This document shows positions 1 through 7,313 of a stretch of 64,000 bases of DNA, one piece after another. Position 1 is the stretch's first letter. Every line of letters begins with the position of its first letter. Origin of the DNA: Thalassobellus sediminis (GTDB lineage Bacteria; Bacteroidota; Bacteroidia; Flavobacteriales; Flavobacteriaceae); contig NZ_JBISCD010000039.1 in the NCBI RefSeq assembly GCF_044386045.1, positions 1-64,000 of the forward strand. The letters are read 5' to 3'. Position numbers and translations under genes: made by a program. The notes beneath the pieces are model-generated. The model did no database searches and was not told the DNA's origin. It worked only from the letters and a program-made list of their open reading frames with translations.

Positions 1-11
1 AAACTACTGCC

Positions 12-138
12 AACAAAGTATAAGAAATAATGCTTAAATTTATTCCTAAATCAAAAAGTTAGCGCGTATTTGGTCTCTCTGATTTTCCTGCGGAAAATCC
101 TCGGACACAAAACCGCACTATTCTTATACACAACCGTT
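12..138 (+). repeat. attC-like site 1
   Basis: This is a 127-bp imperfect palindrome starting AAC (12-14) and ending GTT (136-138). The outer arms are GTATAAGAAATA (18-29) and TATTCTTATAC (119-129). A second arm, TTAGCGCG (59-66), can compete for CGCACTA near the 3' end. At the centre is a perfect hairpin, GATTTTCC (81-88) with GGAAAATC (92-99). It belongs to a cassette whose ORF lies left of the window. That cassette's last bases (ACTACTGCCAAC, 3-14) predict that it begins GTTGGCAGTA. Confidence 0.7.
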
Positions 139-160
139 GTACACAATATAAACCAACAGA

Positions 161-940
161 ATGAACAGAAAAATAATCACACTTTTACTTTTATTAATTA
201 CAAATTTTGGATATTCTCAATCTGACAAAATCGATATCAAAACCGAAAATTTGACAGAAGTGAATTATCTAAAAATGGATCATTTTTATTTAACTCATTA
301 CTTATACATTGACTTGTTTTTAAGAGAAAATCTGTATCCAGAAGCAAGTCATGAAGACGTTTCATCTATTCTAGAAGCATTGAAAAAATACGTTTCAGTT
401 GAAAATAAATTGGATATCGAAATTGAAAAATCTGGAAAAAGGAATTACTTAATCCGATTCGCAATTTTAAAGAAAGATGACGGAACCGAACTTTTAATAG
501 CTTTCACGAATTGGAGCGTTAAGACAAAAGTGTTTGAAAAAGATATTAAAATGGAAAATGATTCCTATACGAGATGGTATTTTCTAAATGGTAACAAAAT
601 GACTTACCGAAAAGATATGTCTGACCAAAGCGATTATTCAACTTTAAATAAATCTGACTTGGCTAATGCTTATCTATTCGATGAAATATCTGAAAATGAT
701 TCTGAGATAAAAAATACAATAGACCAGTATCTAAATCAGAGCGAATTAAGTGTTTCAGATAAAATTATGGCGAATTTAATTTTATTGAAATACCAAATTT
801 TTCAAAAAGAGAACGATAATGTAACTAAACAAACTGAATACTTAACTGAACTATTTGAGAAAAATAAGTCAGAATCTAATTTAAGAGGTTTACAAGCAGC
901 ATTTAATGCGACAAAATTTCAAATAGAATTAAGTAAATAA
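161..940 (+). CDS. Cassette 1: secreted hypothetical protein
   Basis: The 259-residue protein has a clear Sec signal peptide (MNRKIITLLLLLITNFGYSQ, cleavage near residue 20) and no lipobox, so it should be periplasmic or outer-membrane associated. The rest is hydrophilic and rich in Lys, Glu and Asn, with predicted helical C-terminal segments. I recognise no family. It is the only gene of cassette 1: it starts 23 bases after the GTT core of site 1 and ends 11 bases before the AAC of site 2. No promoter or Shine-Dalgarno sequence is obvious between the core and the ATG, so expression may depend on read-through from upstream. Arginines here are mostly AGA and CGA, whereas the core genes nearby often use CGT, which fits foreign origin but is only an impression. 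Confidence 0.75.
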   Translation: MNRKIITLLLLLITNFGYSQSDKIDIKTENLTEVNYLKMDHFYLTHYLYIDLFLRENLYPEASHEDVSSILEALKKYVSVENKLDIEIEKSGKRNYLIRFAILKKDDGTELLIAFTNWSVKTKVFEKDIKMENDSYTRWYFLNGNKMTYRKDMSDQSDYSTLNKSDLANAYLFDEISENDSEIKNTIDQYLNQSELSVSDKIMANLILLKYQIFQKENDNVTKQTEYLTELFEKNKSESNLRGLQAAFNATKFQIELSK

Positions 941-951
941 ATACTGTGTAC

Positions 952-1078
952 AACAAAGTATAAGAAATAATGCTTAAATTTATTTCTTAATCAAAAAGTT
1001 AGTGCGCATTTGGTCTCTCTGATTTTCCTACGGAAAATCCTCGGACACAAAACCGCACTATTCTTATACACAACCGTT
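952..1078 (+). repeat. attC-like site 2
   Basis: This site is 127 bp long, almost identical to sites 1 and 4. AAC is at 952-954 and GTT at 1076-1078. The outer arms are 958-969 and 1059-1069, the second arm TTAGTGCG (999-1006) matches CGCACTA (1054-1060), and the central hairpin is 1021-1028 with 1032-1039. The bases before AAC (TGTGTAC) mirror the start of cassette 1, not of cassette 2. Confidence 0.75.
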
Positions 1079-1090
1079 AGCTGTAATTTG

Positions 1091-1666
1091 ATGAAAATCA
1101 CAAACGAAAAATATAAAAATCTGAATTTAGCCAATGAAGAAGAACGTGGCGAAAATCTAATAATTGATTTTATCATTTCATCAATTTTTGGACTTGTAAT
1201 TGCTTTTCTGACTTTTAAAAATTTTACTCTTGCATTTCTGATTTATTTAATCGTGAGATTTATTTACTATTTAGCTTTTGAGTCTTTACTTGGCAGAACA
1301 CCTGGCAAATATCAAACCAGAACAAAAGTTGTAAACAGAATCAGAGAAAAACCGACTTTAGTTCAGTTATTTAAAAGAAATTTAAGCCGATTTATTAGTA
1401 TTCTTTCTGGAATTAGTGACGACGAAAGAGCTATTCACGACAACTTATCAAACACTTTTGTGATTAAGAATAATGAATTAAAAAAAATTGAGTTTAAGCA
1501 ACCCTTGATTTTGATTTTTAATCTCTCTTTGGTTGGATTTTGGATATATTATTTCGGAACAAAATCTAAATTAGAATCGATTGATAGAATAATGTTAGTA
1601 ATATTGATTTTAGCATTTATTTACGGTTTGGTATTCGGAATTAAAAAGATAAAAAACTACAGCTAA
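1091..1666 (+). CDS. Cassette 2: RDD family membrane protein
   Basis: The 191-residue membrane protein has the layout of the RDD family: two N-terminal membrane segments (about 25-42 and 44-65), a conserved ESLLGRTPGKYQTRTKVV stretch near 66-83, a basic loop with LFKRNLSRFI, a short RAIHDNLSNTFV motif near 117-128, and two further hydrophobic helices (about 140-160 and 168-186). RDD proteins are poorly understood. Some have been linked to ion transport, so no substrate is proposed. The reading frame stays open upstream into the attC-like site, but the start chosen is the ATG at 1091, 13 bases after the GTT core, as in the other cassettes. The stop codon TAA (1664-1666) overlaps the AAC of site 3, so the gene fills its cassette almost end to end. 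Confidence 0.8.
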   Translation: MKITNEKYKNLNLANEEERGENLIIDFIISSIFGLVIAFLTFKNFTLAFLIYLIVRFIYYLAFESLLGRTPGKYQTRTKVVNRIREKPTLVQLFKRNLSRFISILSGISDDERAIHDNLSNTFVIKNNELKKIEFKQPLILIFNLSLVGFWIYYFGTKSKLESIDRIMLVILILAFIYGLVFGIKKIKNYS

Positions 1667-1789
1667 CAAAGCATAAAATTAATGGCTAGTTTTAGCTTAC
1701 TTGGAAAATTCCTTCGGAATTTTCCGCTGGCAAGTTTCTATTTATTAAATTAGTGCTTAAACGCGCCACTAATATTATACGTAACCGTT
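1665..1789 (+). repeat. attC-like site 3 (divergent)
   Basis: This site is 125 bp long, with AAC at 1665-1667 and GTT at 1787-1789. The primary sequence differs from sites 1, 2 and 4 but the architecture is kept. The outer arms GCATAAAATTAATGGC (1671-1686) and GCCACTAATATTATAC (1765-1780) pair with few mismatches, and the central hairpin is longer: GGAAAATTCC (1703-1712) with GGAATTTTCC (1716-1725) around TTC. Conserved structure with drifting sequence is typical of attC sites. Confidence 0.7.
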
Positions 1790-1805
1790 GTGTGTAATTT
1801 GAGAA

Positions 1806-2201
1806 ATGAGACAAACGATAACGAAAAGTGATAAAAATTTAAAGATTCTGAACAAGTTAATTGAGAACGGATTCTATAATGGATATATTGGAACTGAAAA
1901 GTTTGAATTAATGCGGAATTGTTTCCCGAATAATCACAGAATAATCGGAATTGTAAATGACACAGGTAATTACGATTTGAAATTTGACTTTAAGTCACCA
2001 ATGAATATTTTAGCGAAAGTTTTACTCGGACTCGGAATTCTGATTTCAATAATTTCACTAATTAAAGGAAATTGGGTTTTGCCAATTGTGTTTTTTGTTT
2101 TCGGACTGATTATGTTTGCGAACTTTAAACTAAAAGAGAAAAAAGAAATAAATATATTTACTGACAAACTTTTGGGATTTCATAAAACAGAATTTGAGTA
2201 A
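1806..2201 (+). CDS. Cassette 3, gene 1: small membrane protein
   Basis: The 131-residue hypothetical protein has a hydrophilic N-terminal domain (about 1-65) and two adjacent membrane helices (about 68-86 and 91-109), followed by a short charged tail. I recognise no family. It starts 16 bases after the GTT core of site 3. Its TAA stop is followed directly by the ATG of the next gene with no spacer, so the two are probably translationally coupled and may act together. A two-gene cassette with a membrane protein plus a small acidic partner resembles toxin/antitoxin or effector/immunity layouts in general form only. Nothing in the sequence proves that role. Confidence 0.75.
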   Translation: MRQTITKSDKNLKILNKLIENGFYNGYIGTEKFELMRNCFPNNHRIIGIVNDTGNYDLKFDFKSPMNILAKVLLGLGILISIISLIKGNWVLPIVFFVFGLIMFANFKLKEKKEINIFTDKLLGFHKTEFE

Positions 2202-2516
2202 ATGGAAAAAGATTGGAAATTAAAACTGCGTTATGGAAAAACAACAACAGAATACAAACACTTTACTGTGCTTGCGGACGGAATTCTTAGAGAATTAGTT
2301 GATGGGTTTGACTGTCAATCAGGAAATGCGTGGATGTCAATGAAAACTTGGTCAAAATCTGCAGATGAATCGGCTGATATGATTAAATATGTTGCTGAAC
2401 AAATCGGATTTGAATGCAAAGGAAAAATTGAAATCTATGAAACCGAGCCAAATGAACCACCAAAAGAAGAACCATTTGGTTATGGAATTAATTTCACACC
2501 ATATGATTCTGAATAA
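2202..2516 (+). CDS. Cassette 3, gene 2: small acidic hypothetical protein
   Basis: The 104-residue soluble, acidic protein has no signal peptide or membrane segment. Its middle part contains a conserved-looking stretch (FDCQSGNAWMSMKTWSKS, about 36-53), and the C-terminal third is rich in Glu and Pro (ETEPNEPPKEEPFGYG). I recognise no named family, though the even composition and codon pattern suggest a real, folded protein. The ATG directly abuts the stop codon of the membrane-protein gene upstream, and the gene ends 13 bases before the AAC of site 4. Confidence 0.75.
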   Translation: MEKDWKLKLRYGKTTTEYKHFTVLADGILRELVDGFDCQSGNAWMSMKTWSKSADESADMIKYVAEQIGFECKGKIEIYETEPNEPPKEEPFGYGINFTPYDSE

Positions 2517-2529
2517 AAAAACTACACAC

Positions 2530-2656
2530 AACAAAGTATAAGAAATAATGCTTAAATTTATTTCTAAATCAAAAGGATAGTGCGTATTTGATCTCTCTGA
2601 TTTTCCTACGGAAAATCCTCGGACACAAAACCGCACTATCCTTATACACAACCGTT
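2530..2656 (+). repeat. attC-like site 4
   Basis: This site is 127 bp long, with AAC at 2530-2532 and GTT at 2654-2656. It is near-identical to sites 1 and 2, but carries paired changes: GGATAGTGCG (2575-2584) is perfectly complementary to CGCACTATCC (2632-2641), where sites 1 and 2 have GTTAG against CTATTC. The central hairpin is 2599-2606 with 2610-2617. Confidence 0.75.
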
Positions 2657-2672
2657 GTAAGCAAGCTGAAAA

Positions 2673-3116
2673 ATGACTAATAGAATGAAATTTAAAAGTA
2701 GAAAAGATATAATAATTCATTTCCTAGCATTAGGATTTGGCTTGATTTCAGTTTTTTTTATTTCCCGAATTTTTTCTGTGGGAATAGAAAATTATGATTT
2801 TACACCAGCTGAAATAATTCTATTTTTATCCACTTCATATATTTTATGGTTATATTTTGGAACTGAATATGAACTTACCTCAAAAGAATTCATTTATAAA
2901 TCAGGACCAATTAGGGGAAAGGTAAACATAGAAAATATTAGTGAAATAATTACGAATAAAAATGTTTGGGCTGGAATAAGACCTGCATTATCGATAAATG
3001 GAATGCTAATAAAGTTCAATAAATATGATGACATTTTTATCAGCACGAAAAATAGTGAAAAGTTTATAGAAAAAATTTTAGAAATAAATAATGAAATAAA
3101 AATAACGAGAAATTGA
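2673..3116 (+). CDS. Cassette 4: membrane protein with bacterial PH-like domain
   Basis: The 147-residue protein has two N-terminal membrane helices (about 13-33 and 43-60) and a C-terminal domain (about 65-145). In that domain the pattern YELTSKEFIYKSGPIRGKVN, then an I..I..N segment and ISTKNSEKFIEKILEINNEI, matches the small bacterial PH-like (bPH_4/DUF1200) proteins. These are membrane-anchored proteins of unknown function. The start is the first ATG (2673), 17 bases past the core; a second ATG four codons on (2685) is also possible. It is the only gene of cassette 4. Confidence 0.7.
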   Translation: MTNRMKFKSRKDIIIHFLALGFGLISVFFISRIFSVGIENYDFTPAEIILFLSTSYILWLYFGTEYELTSKEFIYKSGPIRGKVNIENISEIITNKNVWAGIRPALSINGMLIKFNKYDDIFISTKNSEKFIEKILEINNEIKITRN

Positions 3117-3140
3117 AAGAAAAGTAAAAAGCCTGCTTAC

Positions 3141-3266
3141 AACAAAGTATATAAAAAATTGCTATTTTTAGCTTAACCAAAGTTTGTTGCTTTGTTTGCT
3201 AGCTTCTGATTTTCCTTCGGAAAATCCTCGCACACAAACACGCAACATTTCATATACATAAACGTT
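3141..3266 (+). repeat. attC-like site 5 (divergent)
   Basis: This site is 126 bp long, with AAC at 3141-3143 and GTT at 3264-3266. The outer arms GTATATAAAAAATTGC (3147-3162) and GCAACATTTCATATAC (3242-3257) pair at 13 of 16 positions. GTTGC (3186-3190) is a competing arm for GCAAC (3242-3246). The central hairpin is 3208-3215 with 3219-3226. Confidence 0.7.
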
Positions 3267-3282
3267 GGCAACAATTTAAGAA

Positions 3283-3792
3283 ATGACAAAATACATTCAA
3301 ATTCTTATAATCTTTTTGACATTATCTGCTTGCGGACAAAAAGAAACTAAAAAGAAAACACCAGAAAATGTGAATGAAAAGTCTGCGGAATTGGAACAAA
3401 AAACTGAATCCGAAAAAGTGAAAAAATGGACTGATTCTAATGGAAATGTTTTCACCGAAAAAGGAAATGAAGTTTCTATAATTCCTGCCGAATACAATAA
3501 AACTGGAAAAATATATAAAGTGTTTATTTACAATAAAACTTCTGACGAAATTGGAGTTATTGAAAACCTAAAAATAAAACCGAATGAGTTCCGAGTTTTT
3601 AACTTAAAGGACATTGACACACTTAAATTAGATAATGGAGTGAAATTTATGTTTGGAGAAACTTATGGACTTGAAATTGAGGATAAGCAATCTCAAGTTA
3701 GTGGTCTTGGAGGAAAATTTTTAGATGAATATAAAGTTCCTGACGAGGCTGAATGGGCTTTTGTTATAGTTCCAAAAGGACAAGGAGATTAG
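3283..3792 (+). CDS. Cassette 5: lipoprotein of unknown function
   Basis: The 169-residue protein has a lipoprotein signal peptide: a hydrophobic stretch, then LSACG with the lipidated Cys at residue 17, followed by Gln-Lys, which allows outer-membrane sorting. A Lys/Glu-rich linker (about 20-48) precedes a small, probably beta-rich domain (about 50-165) that I cannot assign. It is the last ORF of the array. The complementary cassette ends are still present (GTTGGCAACA at 3264-3273, TGTTGCCAAC at 3803-3812), but the attC-like site that should follow is broken. Confidence 0.75.
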   Translation: MTKYIQILIIFLTLSACGQKETKKKTPENVNEKSAELEQKTESEKVKKWTDSNGNVFTEKGNEVSIIPAEYNKTGKIYKVFIYNKTSDEIGVIENLKIKPNEFRVFNLKDIDTLKLDNGVKFMFGETYGLEIEDKQSQVSGLGGKFLDEYKVPDEAEWAFVIVPKGQGD

Positions 3793-3809
3793 AAATAAAA
3801 ACTGTTGCC

Positions 3810-3830
3810 AACATACGTATAAAATTAATA
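3810..3830 (+). repeat. Truncated attC-like site at the right end of the array
   Basis: After the inverse core GCCAAC, only AACATACGTATAAAATTAAT remains. It resembles the first 20 bases of site 3, and the 3' half with a second GTT is missing. The sequence then runs into the end of the transglutaminase gene at 3843. The short stretch AAAAAGTCCCTTTTT (3831-3843) could serve as a weak terminator for that minus-strand operon. Confidence 0.6.
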
Positions 3831-3842
3831 AAAAGTCCCTTT

Positions 3843-4739
3843 TTAACTATCAGTAGCAGGTCTAATATCAACCGCAACATGCATTTTATTTTTACCAGTG
3901 CTGTAAATAACACCTTTTAATGGTGGTACATCATAATAATCGCGTCCGTATGATACTGTTATGTGTTGGTTTTTTGGTATTTGGTTGTTAGTAGGATCGA
4001 AATCTACCCAGCCAAAACTAGGTATGTATAAGGAAAACCAAGCATGAGACGCATCGGTACCAACTAATTTTTCTTTTCCTGGTGGCGGTAAAGTTTCAAT
4101 ATAACCACTTACATATCTGGCAGGCAAACCAACCGAACGCACACAAGCAATAGCAATTTGAGCAAAGTCTTGACAAACGCCTTTTTTTTGTTTTATAACA
4201 TCGTGAATAGGCGTTGCAACATTGGTTACTTGGGTGTTAAACTCAAACTCGGTATAAATACGTTGCATAAGCTCGTAAGCAGCTTCAAATATAGAACGCT
4301 CTGGTTTAAAAGATACTTCGGCATAGGCTCTAATTTCGGGTGTAATTTTAGCCACCAAAATAGATTCTAATATAAATTGTTTTATATCTAATAATTCAGG
4401 GTCCGGTTTTTTTAAGCTTGCTAAAGCTTCTTTTAAAGTAATACTTTTTCCTGTTTCAGACTCGTAAATATTAGGTTCTAAACTGGTATCTCTTTCTATT
4501 TTACTAAAAGCCGTTACTTCTAGTTTTTTATGATGTTGTTGTATAGAAAACCGCGTAACAGTATTACCAAAAAAATCTAATTTCTCTGAAAATTCGGTAG
4601 GCGTAGGGCTTATTTCTAAACGGTAGTCTAAAACCTTTTGTCCAAGCATATCTTTAGGTTTTAAAGTCGCTATGTTATGGCAAAAAGTAACGCCACTTTC
4701 ATAATTATAACTGGTTGTATGAAATATTTGAAAGGTCAT
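3843..4739 (-). CDS. Transglutaminase-like family protein
   Basis: The 298-residue cytoplasmic protein has an N-terminal beta domain of the bacterial transglutaminase type (about 1-85) and a papain-like transglutaminase core. The catalytic triad is visible: Cys189 in KKGVCQDFAQIA, His232 in DASHAWFSLY and Asp248 in GWVDFDPT. Such proteins may cleave or form amide bonds, but the substrate is unknown. It is the last gene of a three-gene minus-strand operon, separated by a single base from the ATP-grasp/alpha-E gene upstream and so probably translationally coupled. Families with this trio have been predicted to make and break peptide-like amide linkages. It abuts the end of the cassette array. 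Confidence 0.9.
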   Translation of the reverse strand: MTFQIFHTTSYNYESGVTFCHNIATLKPKDMLGQKVLDYRLEISPTPTEFSEKLDFFGNTVTRFSIQQHHKKLEVTAFSKIERDTSLEPNIYESETGKSITLKEALASLKKPDPELLDIKQFILESILVAKITPEIRAYAEVSFKPERSIFEAAYELMQRIYTEFEFNTQVTNVATPIHDVIKQKKGVCQDFAQIAIACVRSVGLPARYVSGYIETLPPPGKEKLVGTDASHAWFSLYIPSFGWVDFDPTNNQIPKNQHITVSYGRDYYDVPPLKGVIYSTGKNKMHVAVDIRPATDS

Positions 4740-4740
4740 G

Positions 4741-7296
4741 TTAAGAAAGTGGGAAATTTTGATTTACCAATTGTTTTTGTTGGTAAGCATGATTGAAATA
4801 GGTATCGGAAACCGCTAAAGAGGTTTCGTGTAATAAATCACTTAATTCTGCTAACGTATCATCAAGATTTTGTCTTAATGTTTTATCGTCATTTAATTCT
4901 AAAAGTGCATTGATATCTAAATTTTGAATTTTAGTATAGGCTTCAGAAATATGTTTTTTACAAATAGAAACACTTTCTGAGTTTTCAGAATTAGGTAATC
5001 GGTCTATATCTTTTTGTATGCGCCTAATTTGATAGGTTAAAGATTTTGCATACTCTTTATCCAGTAAAATTAAATTAATAACATTTTCTATATTTAAATA
5101 AGAACGGTAACTGTATCTATAAATATTTAAACTTTCATGACTTGTAAGTAAGGATTCTAAAATGTCATACTGTGTATGTTCATCTAGGTTAAAAACAAGT
5201 AAAGATCTGCATTTAGCAACATTCATCATGGCTTGTTCAGACTGTAAACCTATGAAATACAGTAGCAAGCCTTGGTTTACCAAAATACTTTCTTCAATAA
5301 GTCCCATAAAGGCAATTAAACGTGTAATAATACGGTCTAATAGTTTAGAAAGATTAGCAATTGTATAATCATCTTCTTCTTTAAATTTTCGCCATTGTTT
5401 TTTTATACCATCAAAAACGCGCCACATATCTTTAGACCATAAACTTCGTAAGGAATAATAAGCATTGTTAAAGCTAGAAAAGGTTTGAGCAAAACTTCCA
5501 GGTCTGTTTTCGTCCATGATTAAAGAAATGATTTCTTTAAGCGGATTTTTTAAAAGCTCTTCGGAACCTTTACCAACAAAACCAGGAAATGTAGATGTAA
5601 TATGTGTGATAGATTGATATAAGAAAACCAAACTTTCTGATTCATTTCGGTCGTTATATTCTACATTATTCATTCTATTCAGCACCATACGTAAGTAACG
5701 CGCTGTAACGAGTGCTCTACCTAAATAACGCCCAGACCAGTATAGGTTTTCGGCTGTATTACTAGGTAAATCATTAATGTCTGAAATAGAAATTCTACAA
5801 GAACTATCCCATGAATAATTTTGAATATTGGTTTGTGTATCGTCTGAAACTACCCAAAAATCTTTACTAATGCCTCCACGTTGATTGGATACAAATAAGT
5901 TTTCGCGTTCGGCAGCAACACGTACTAAGCCACCAGGCATCACACTATAACTATCGTTTTTAGCAATAGCAAAAGTGCGGCACATAATTTTTCGAGGTTC
6001 TAAAGTATCTTCTACAAGGTTTGGAGCTGTAGAAAATGATATTTTTTCTTGAGCAACAAATTTATAAGGAGATAAACGAATTTCTCTTTTTAACGCATTT
6101 AAAGCTTTGGTATCTAAAAATTCACAGAAAAAAATGTTTTCTCTATTAGAGCGATCAATACGTTTAACAACCAAATCTTTTAAATGAGTGAGCACATAAT
6201 CGCGTTCTTTTTTTTGTCCGCACCACCAAGAGGCTATTTGCGGTAAAATTAAATCTTCTTTAAAGAAATATTTACAAATAACATTCATAAAAGGAATAAG
6301 GCCAGAGTTTTCTAAAATACCACTACCTACAGGGTTTACAATAGCTACTTGTTGTTCTCTAACCACATCTAATAAACCAGCAACGCCTAAATAGGAATCT
6401 TCTCGAAGTTCTAACGGATCCATAAACACATCGTCTACACGTCTTAAAATAACATCAACTTGTTTGAGTTCTTTTAAAGTTTTCATCCAAAGTTTACCAT
6501 TTCTAACCACTAAATCGTTACCAGTAACTAACGGATAACCTAAAAATGAAGCCATATAAGCATGTTCAAAATAAGTTTCGTTATGCGGTCCCGGTGTTAA
6601 AATTACAATATTAGGATTCTCTTTGTTTTGTGGAGCTGCTTCAATAAGCATTTGATTAAACTCATAAAAAAACTGAGAAGGTTGTTTCACATTAATATCT
6701 TGAAACATATTAGGAACCACTCTACTTAATGAATATCTATTTTCTAAAGCATAACCCATGCCAGAAGGTGCTTGCGTTCTGTCGCTTACAACCCACATTC
6801 GGTCGTCTGGTCCTCGAGCTAAATCTGCCGAATAAACCAGTAAATTTTTGGCTGTTTTATATTGAATTTGATCGCATTGCCTTAAAAATCCTCGATGCGC
6901 AAAAATAACCTCTTGAGGAATAATTCCGTTTTTTATAAGCTTACGCTCGCCGTAAATATCTTTTAAAATTAAGTTTATTAATTCTGCACGTTGGGTGATG
7001 CCTTTTTCAATGGTTTCCCATTCTTTTTGATGGACAATAAAAGGTACAATGTTTAAATCCCATGTACGTTGCATGCCTTTAGGATCGTTATAAACATTGT
7101 ATGTTACGCCGTTTTCGTCCATAAGCCAATCAATTTCATTTTGTTTGGCTAATAAATTGTCTTTTCCAATTTGTTTAAGATTACCAAGTAATTTTTCCCA
7201 ATTAGAATTTATGGACATATCAGGTTTCAATACCTCATCGTATTTTTTGGCATTAGAAAAATAATTTTTAAATAATATATTACTATCTGTAATCAT
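4741..7296 (-). CDS. Circularly permuted ATP-grasp protein fused to alpha-E domain
   Basis: The 851-residue protein has two parts. The first (about 70-500) is the circularly permuted type 2 ATP-grasp domain, with conserved stretches GPDDRMWVVSDRTQAPSGMG, ILTPGPHNETYFEHAYMASF and LRRVDDVFMDPLELR. ATP-grasp enzymes activate carboxylates as acyl phosphates for amide ligation. The second (about 515-845) is the helical alpha-E domain, starting ENLYWSGRYLGRALVTARYL. In other bacteria these two domains are often separate genes, here they are fused. It sits between two transglutaminase genes, 17 bases downstream of the first and 1 base upstream of the second. The likely job is synthesis of a peptide or peptide tag, by inference from the family and neighbours. 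Confidence 0.9.
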   Translation of the reverse strand: MITDSNILFKNYFSNAKKYDEVLKPDMSINSNWEKLLGNLKQIGKDNLLAKQNEIDWLMDENGVTYNVYNDPKGMQRTWDLNIVPFIVHQKEWETIEKGITQRAELINLILKDIYGERKLIKNGIIPQEVIFAHRGFLRQCDQIQYKTAKNLLVYSADLARGPDDRMWVVSDRTQAPSGMGYALENRYSLSRVVPNMFQDINVKQPSQFFYEFNQMLIEAAPQNKENPNIVILTPGPHNETYFEHAYMASFLGYPLVTGNDLVVRNGKLWMKTLKELKQVDVILRRVDDVFMDPLELREDSYLGVAGLLDVVREQQVAIVNPVGSGILENSGLIPFMNVICKYFFKEDLILPQIASWWCGQKKERDYVLTHLKDLVVKRIDRSNRENIFFCEFLDTKALNALKREIRLSPYKFVAQEKISFSTAPNLVEDTLEPRKIMCRTFAIAKNDSYSVMPGGLVRVAAERENLFVSNQRGGISKDFWVVSDDTQTNIQNYSWDSSCRISISDINDLPSNTAENLYWSGRYLGRALVTARYLRMVLNRMNNVEYNDRNESESLVFLYQSITHITSTFPGFVGKGSEELLKNPLKEIISLIMDENRPGSFAQTFSSFNNAYYSLRSLWSKDMWRVFDGIKKQWRKFKEEDDYTIANLSKLLDRIITRLIAFMGLIEESILVNQGLLLYFIGLQSEQAMMNVAKCRSLLVFNLDEHTQYDILESLLTSHESLNIYRYSYRSYLNIENVINLILLDKEYAKSLTYQIRRIQKDIDRLPNSENSESVSICKKHISEAYTKIQNLDINALLELNDDKTLRQNLDDTLAELSDLLHETSLAVSDTYFNHAYQQKQLVNQNFPLS

Positions 7297-7313
7297 GTAT
7301 TAATAAAGGTATG

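Larger units (their letters stand above)
12..3830 (+). mobile_element. Integron-like gene-cassette array (no integrase in window)
   Basis: Five cassettes, all reading left to right, lie between six attC-like sites: five complete and one truncated. Assuming integron-type cleavage G^TT, the cassettes are 137-1076, 1077-1787, 1788-2654, 2655-3264 and 3265 to about 3830. Each has one ORF, except the third with two, and each ends in its own attC-like palindrome. The 5' end of every cassette (GTT plus seven bases) is the exact reverse complement of the bases before the AAC of the site at its own 3' end: GTTGTACACA/TGTGTACAAC, GTTAGCTGTA/TACAGCTAAC, GTTGTGTGTA/TACACACAAC, GTTGTAAGCA/TGCTTACAAC and GTTGGCAACA/TGTTGCCAAC. 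Complementary cassette ends are known for integron cassettes but are normally only about 6-7 bp long. No intI is visible. In a normal integron it would lie to the left of this window. Confidence 0.75.

Noticed and set aside
1010..1090. Longer start of the RDD gene inside the attC-like site (TTG at 1010)
   Set aside because: It would translate the recombination site itself; the ATG at 1091 sits at the same distance from the core as in the other cassettes.
991..1176. Minus-strand reading frame across site 2
   Set aside because: It overlaps the site and the start of the RDD gene, and encodes no recognisable protein; shadow frame.
12..3266. The repeated palindromes as insertion-sequence ends or MITEs
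   Set aside because: There are no target-site duplications or transposase, spacing follows ORFs exactly, and the complementary ends differ between cassettes but match within each, which MITE insertion does not explain.
12..3266. CRISPR array
   Set aside because: Repeats are 125-127 bp and separated by protein-coding genes of 480-830 bp; no short regular repeats or cas genes.
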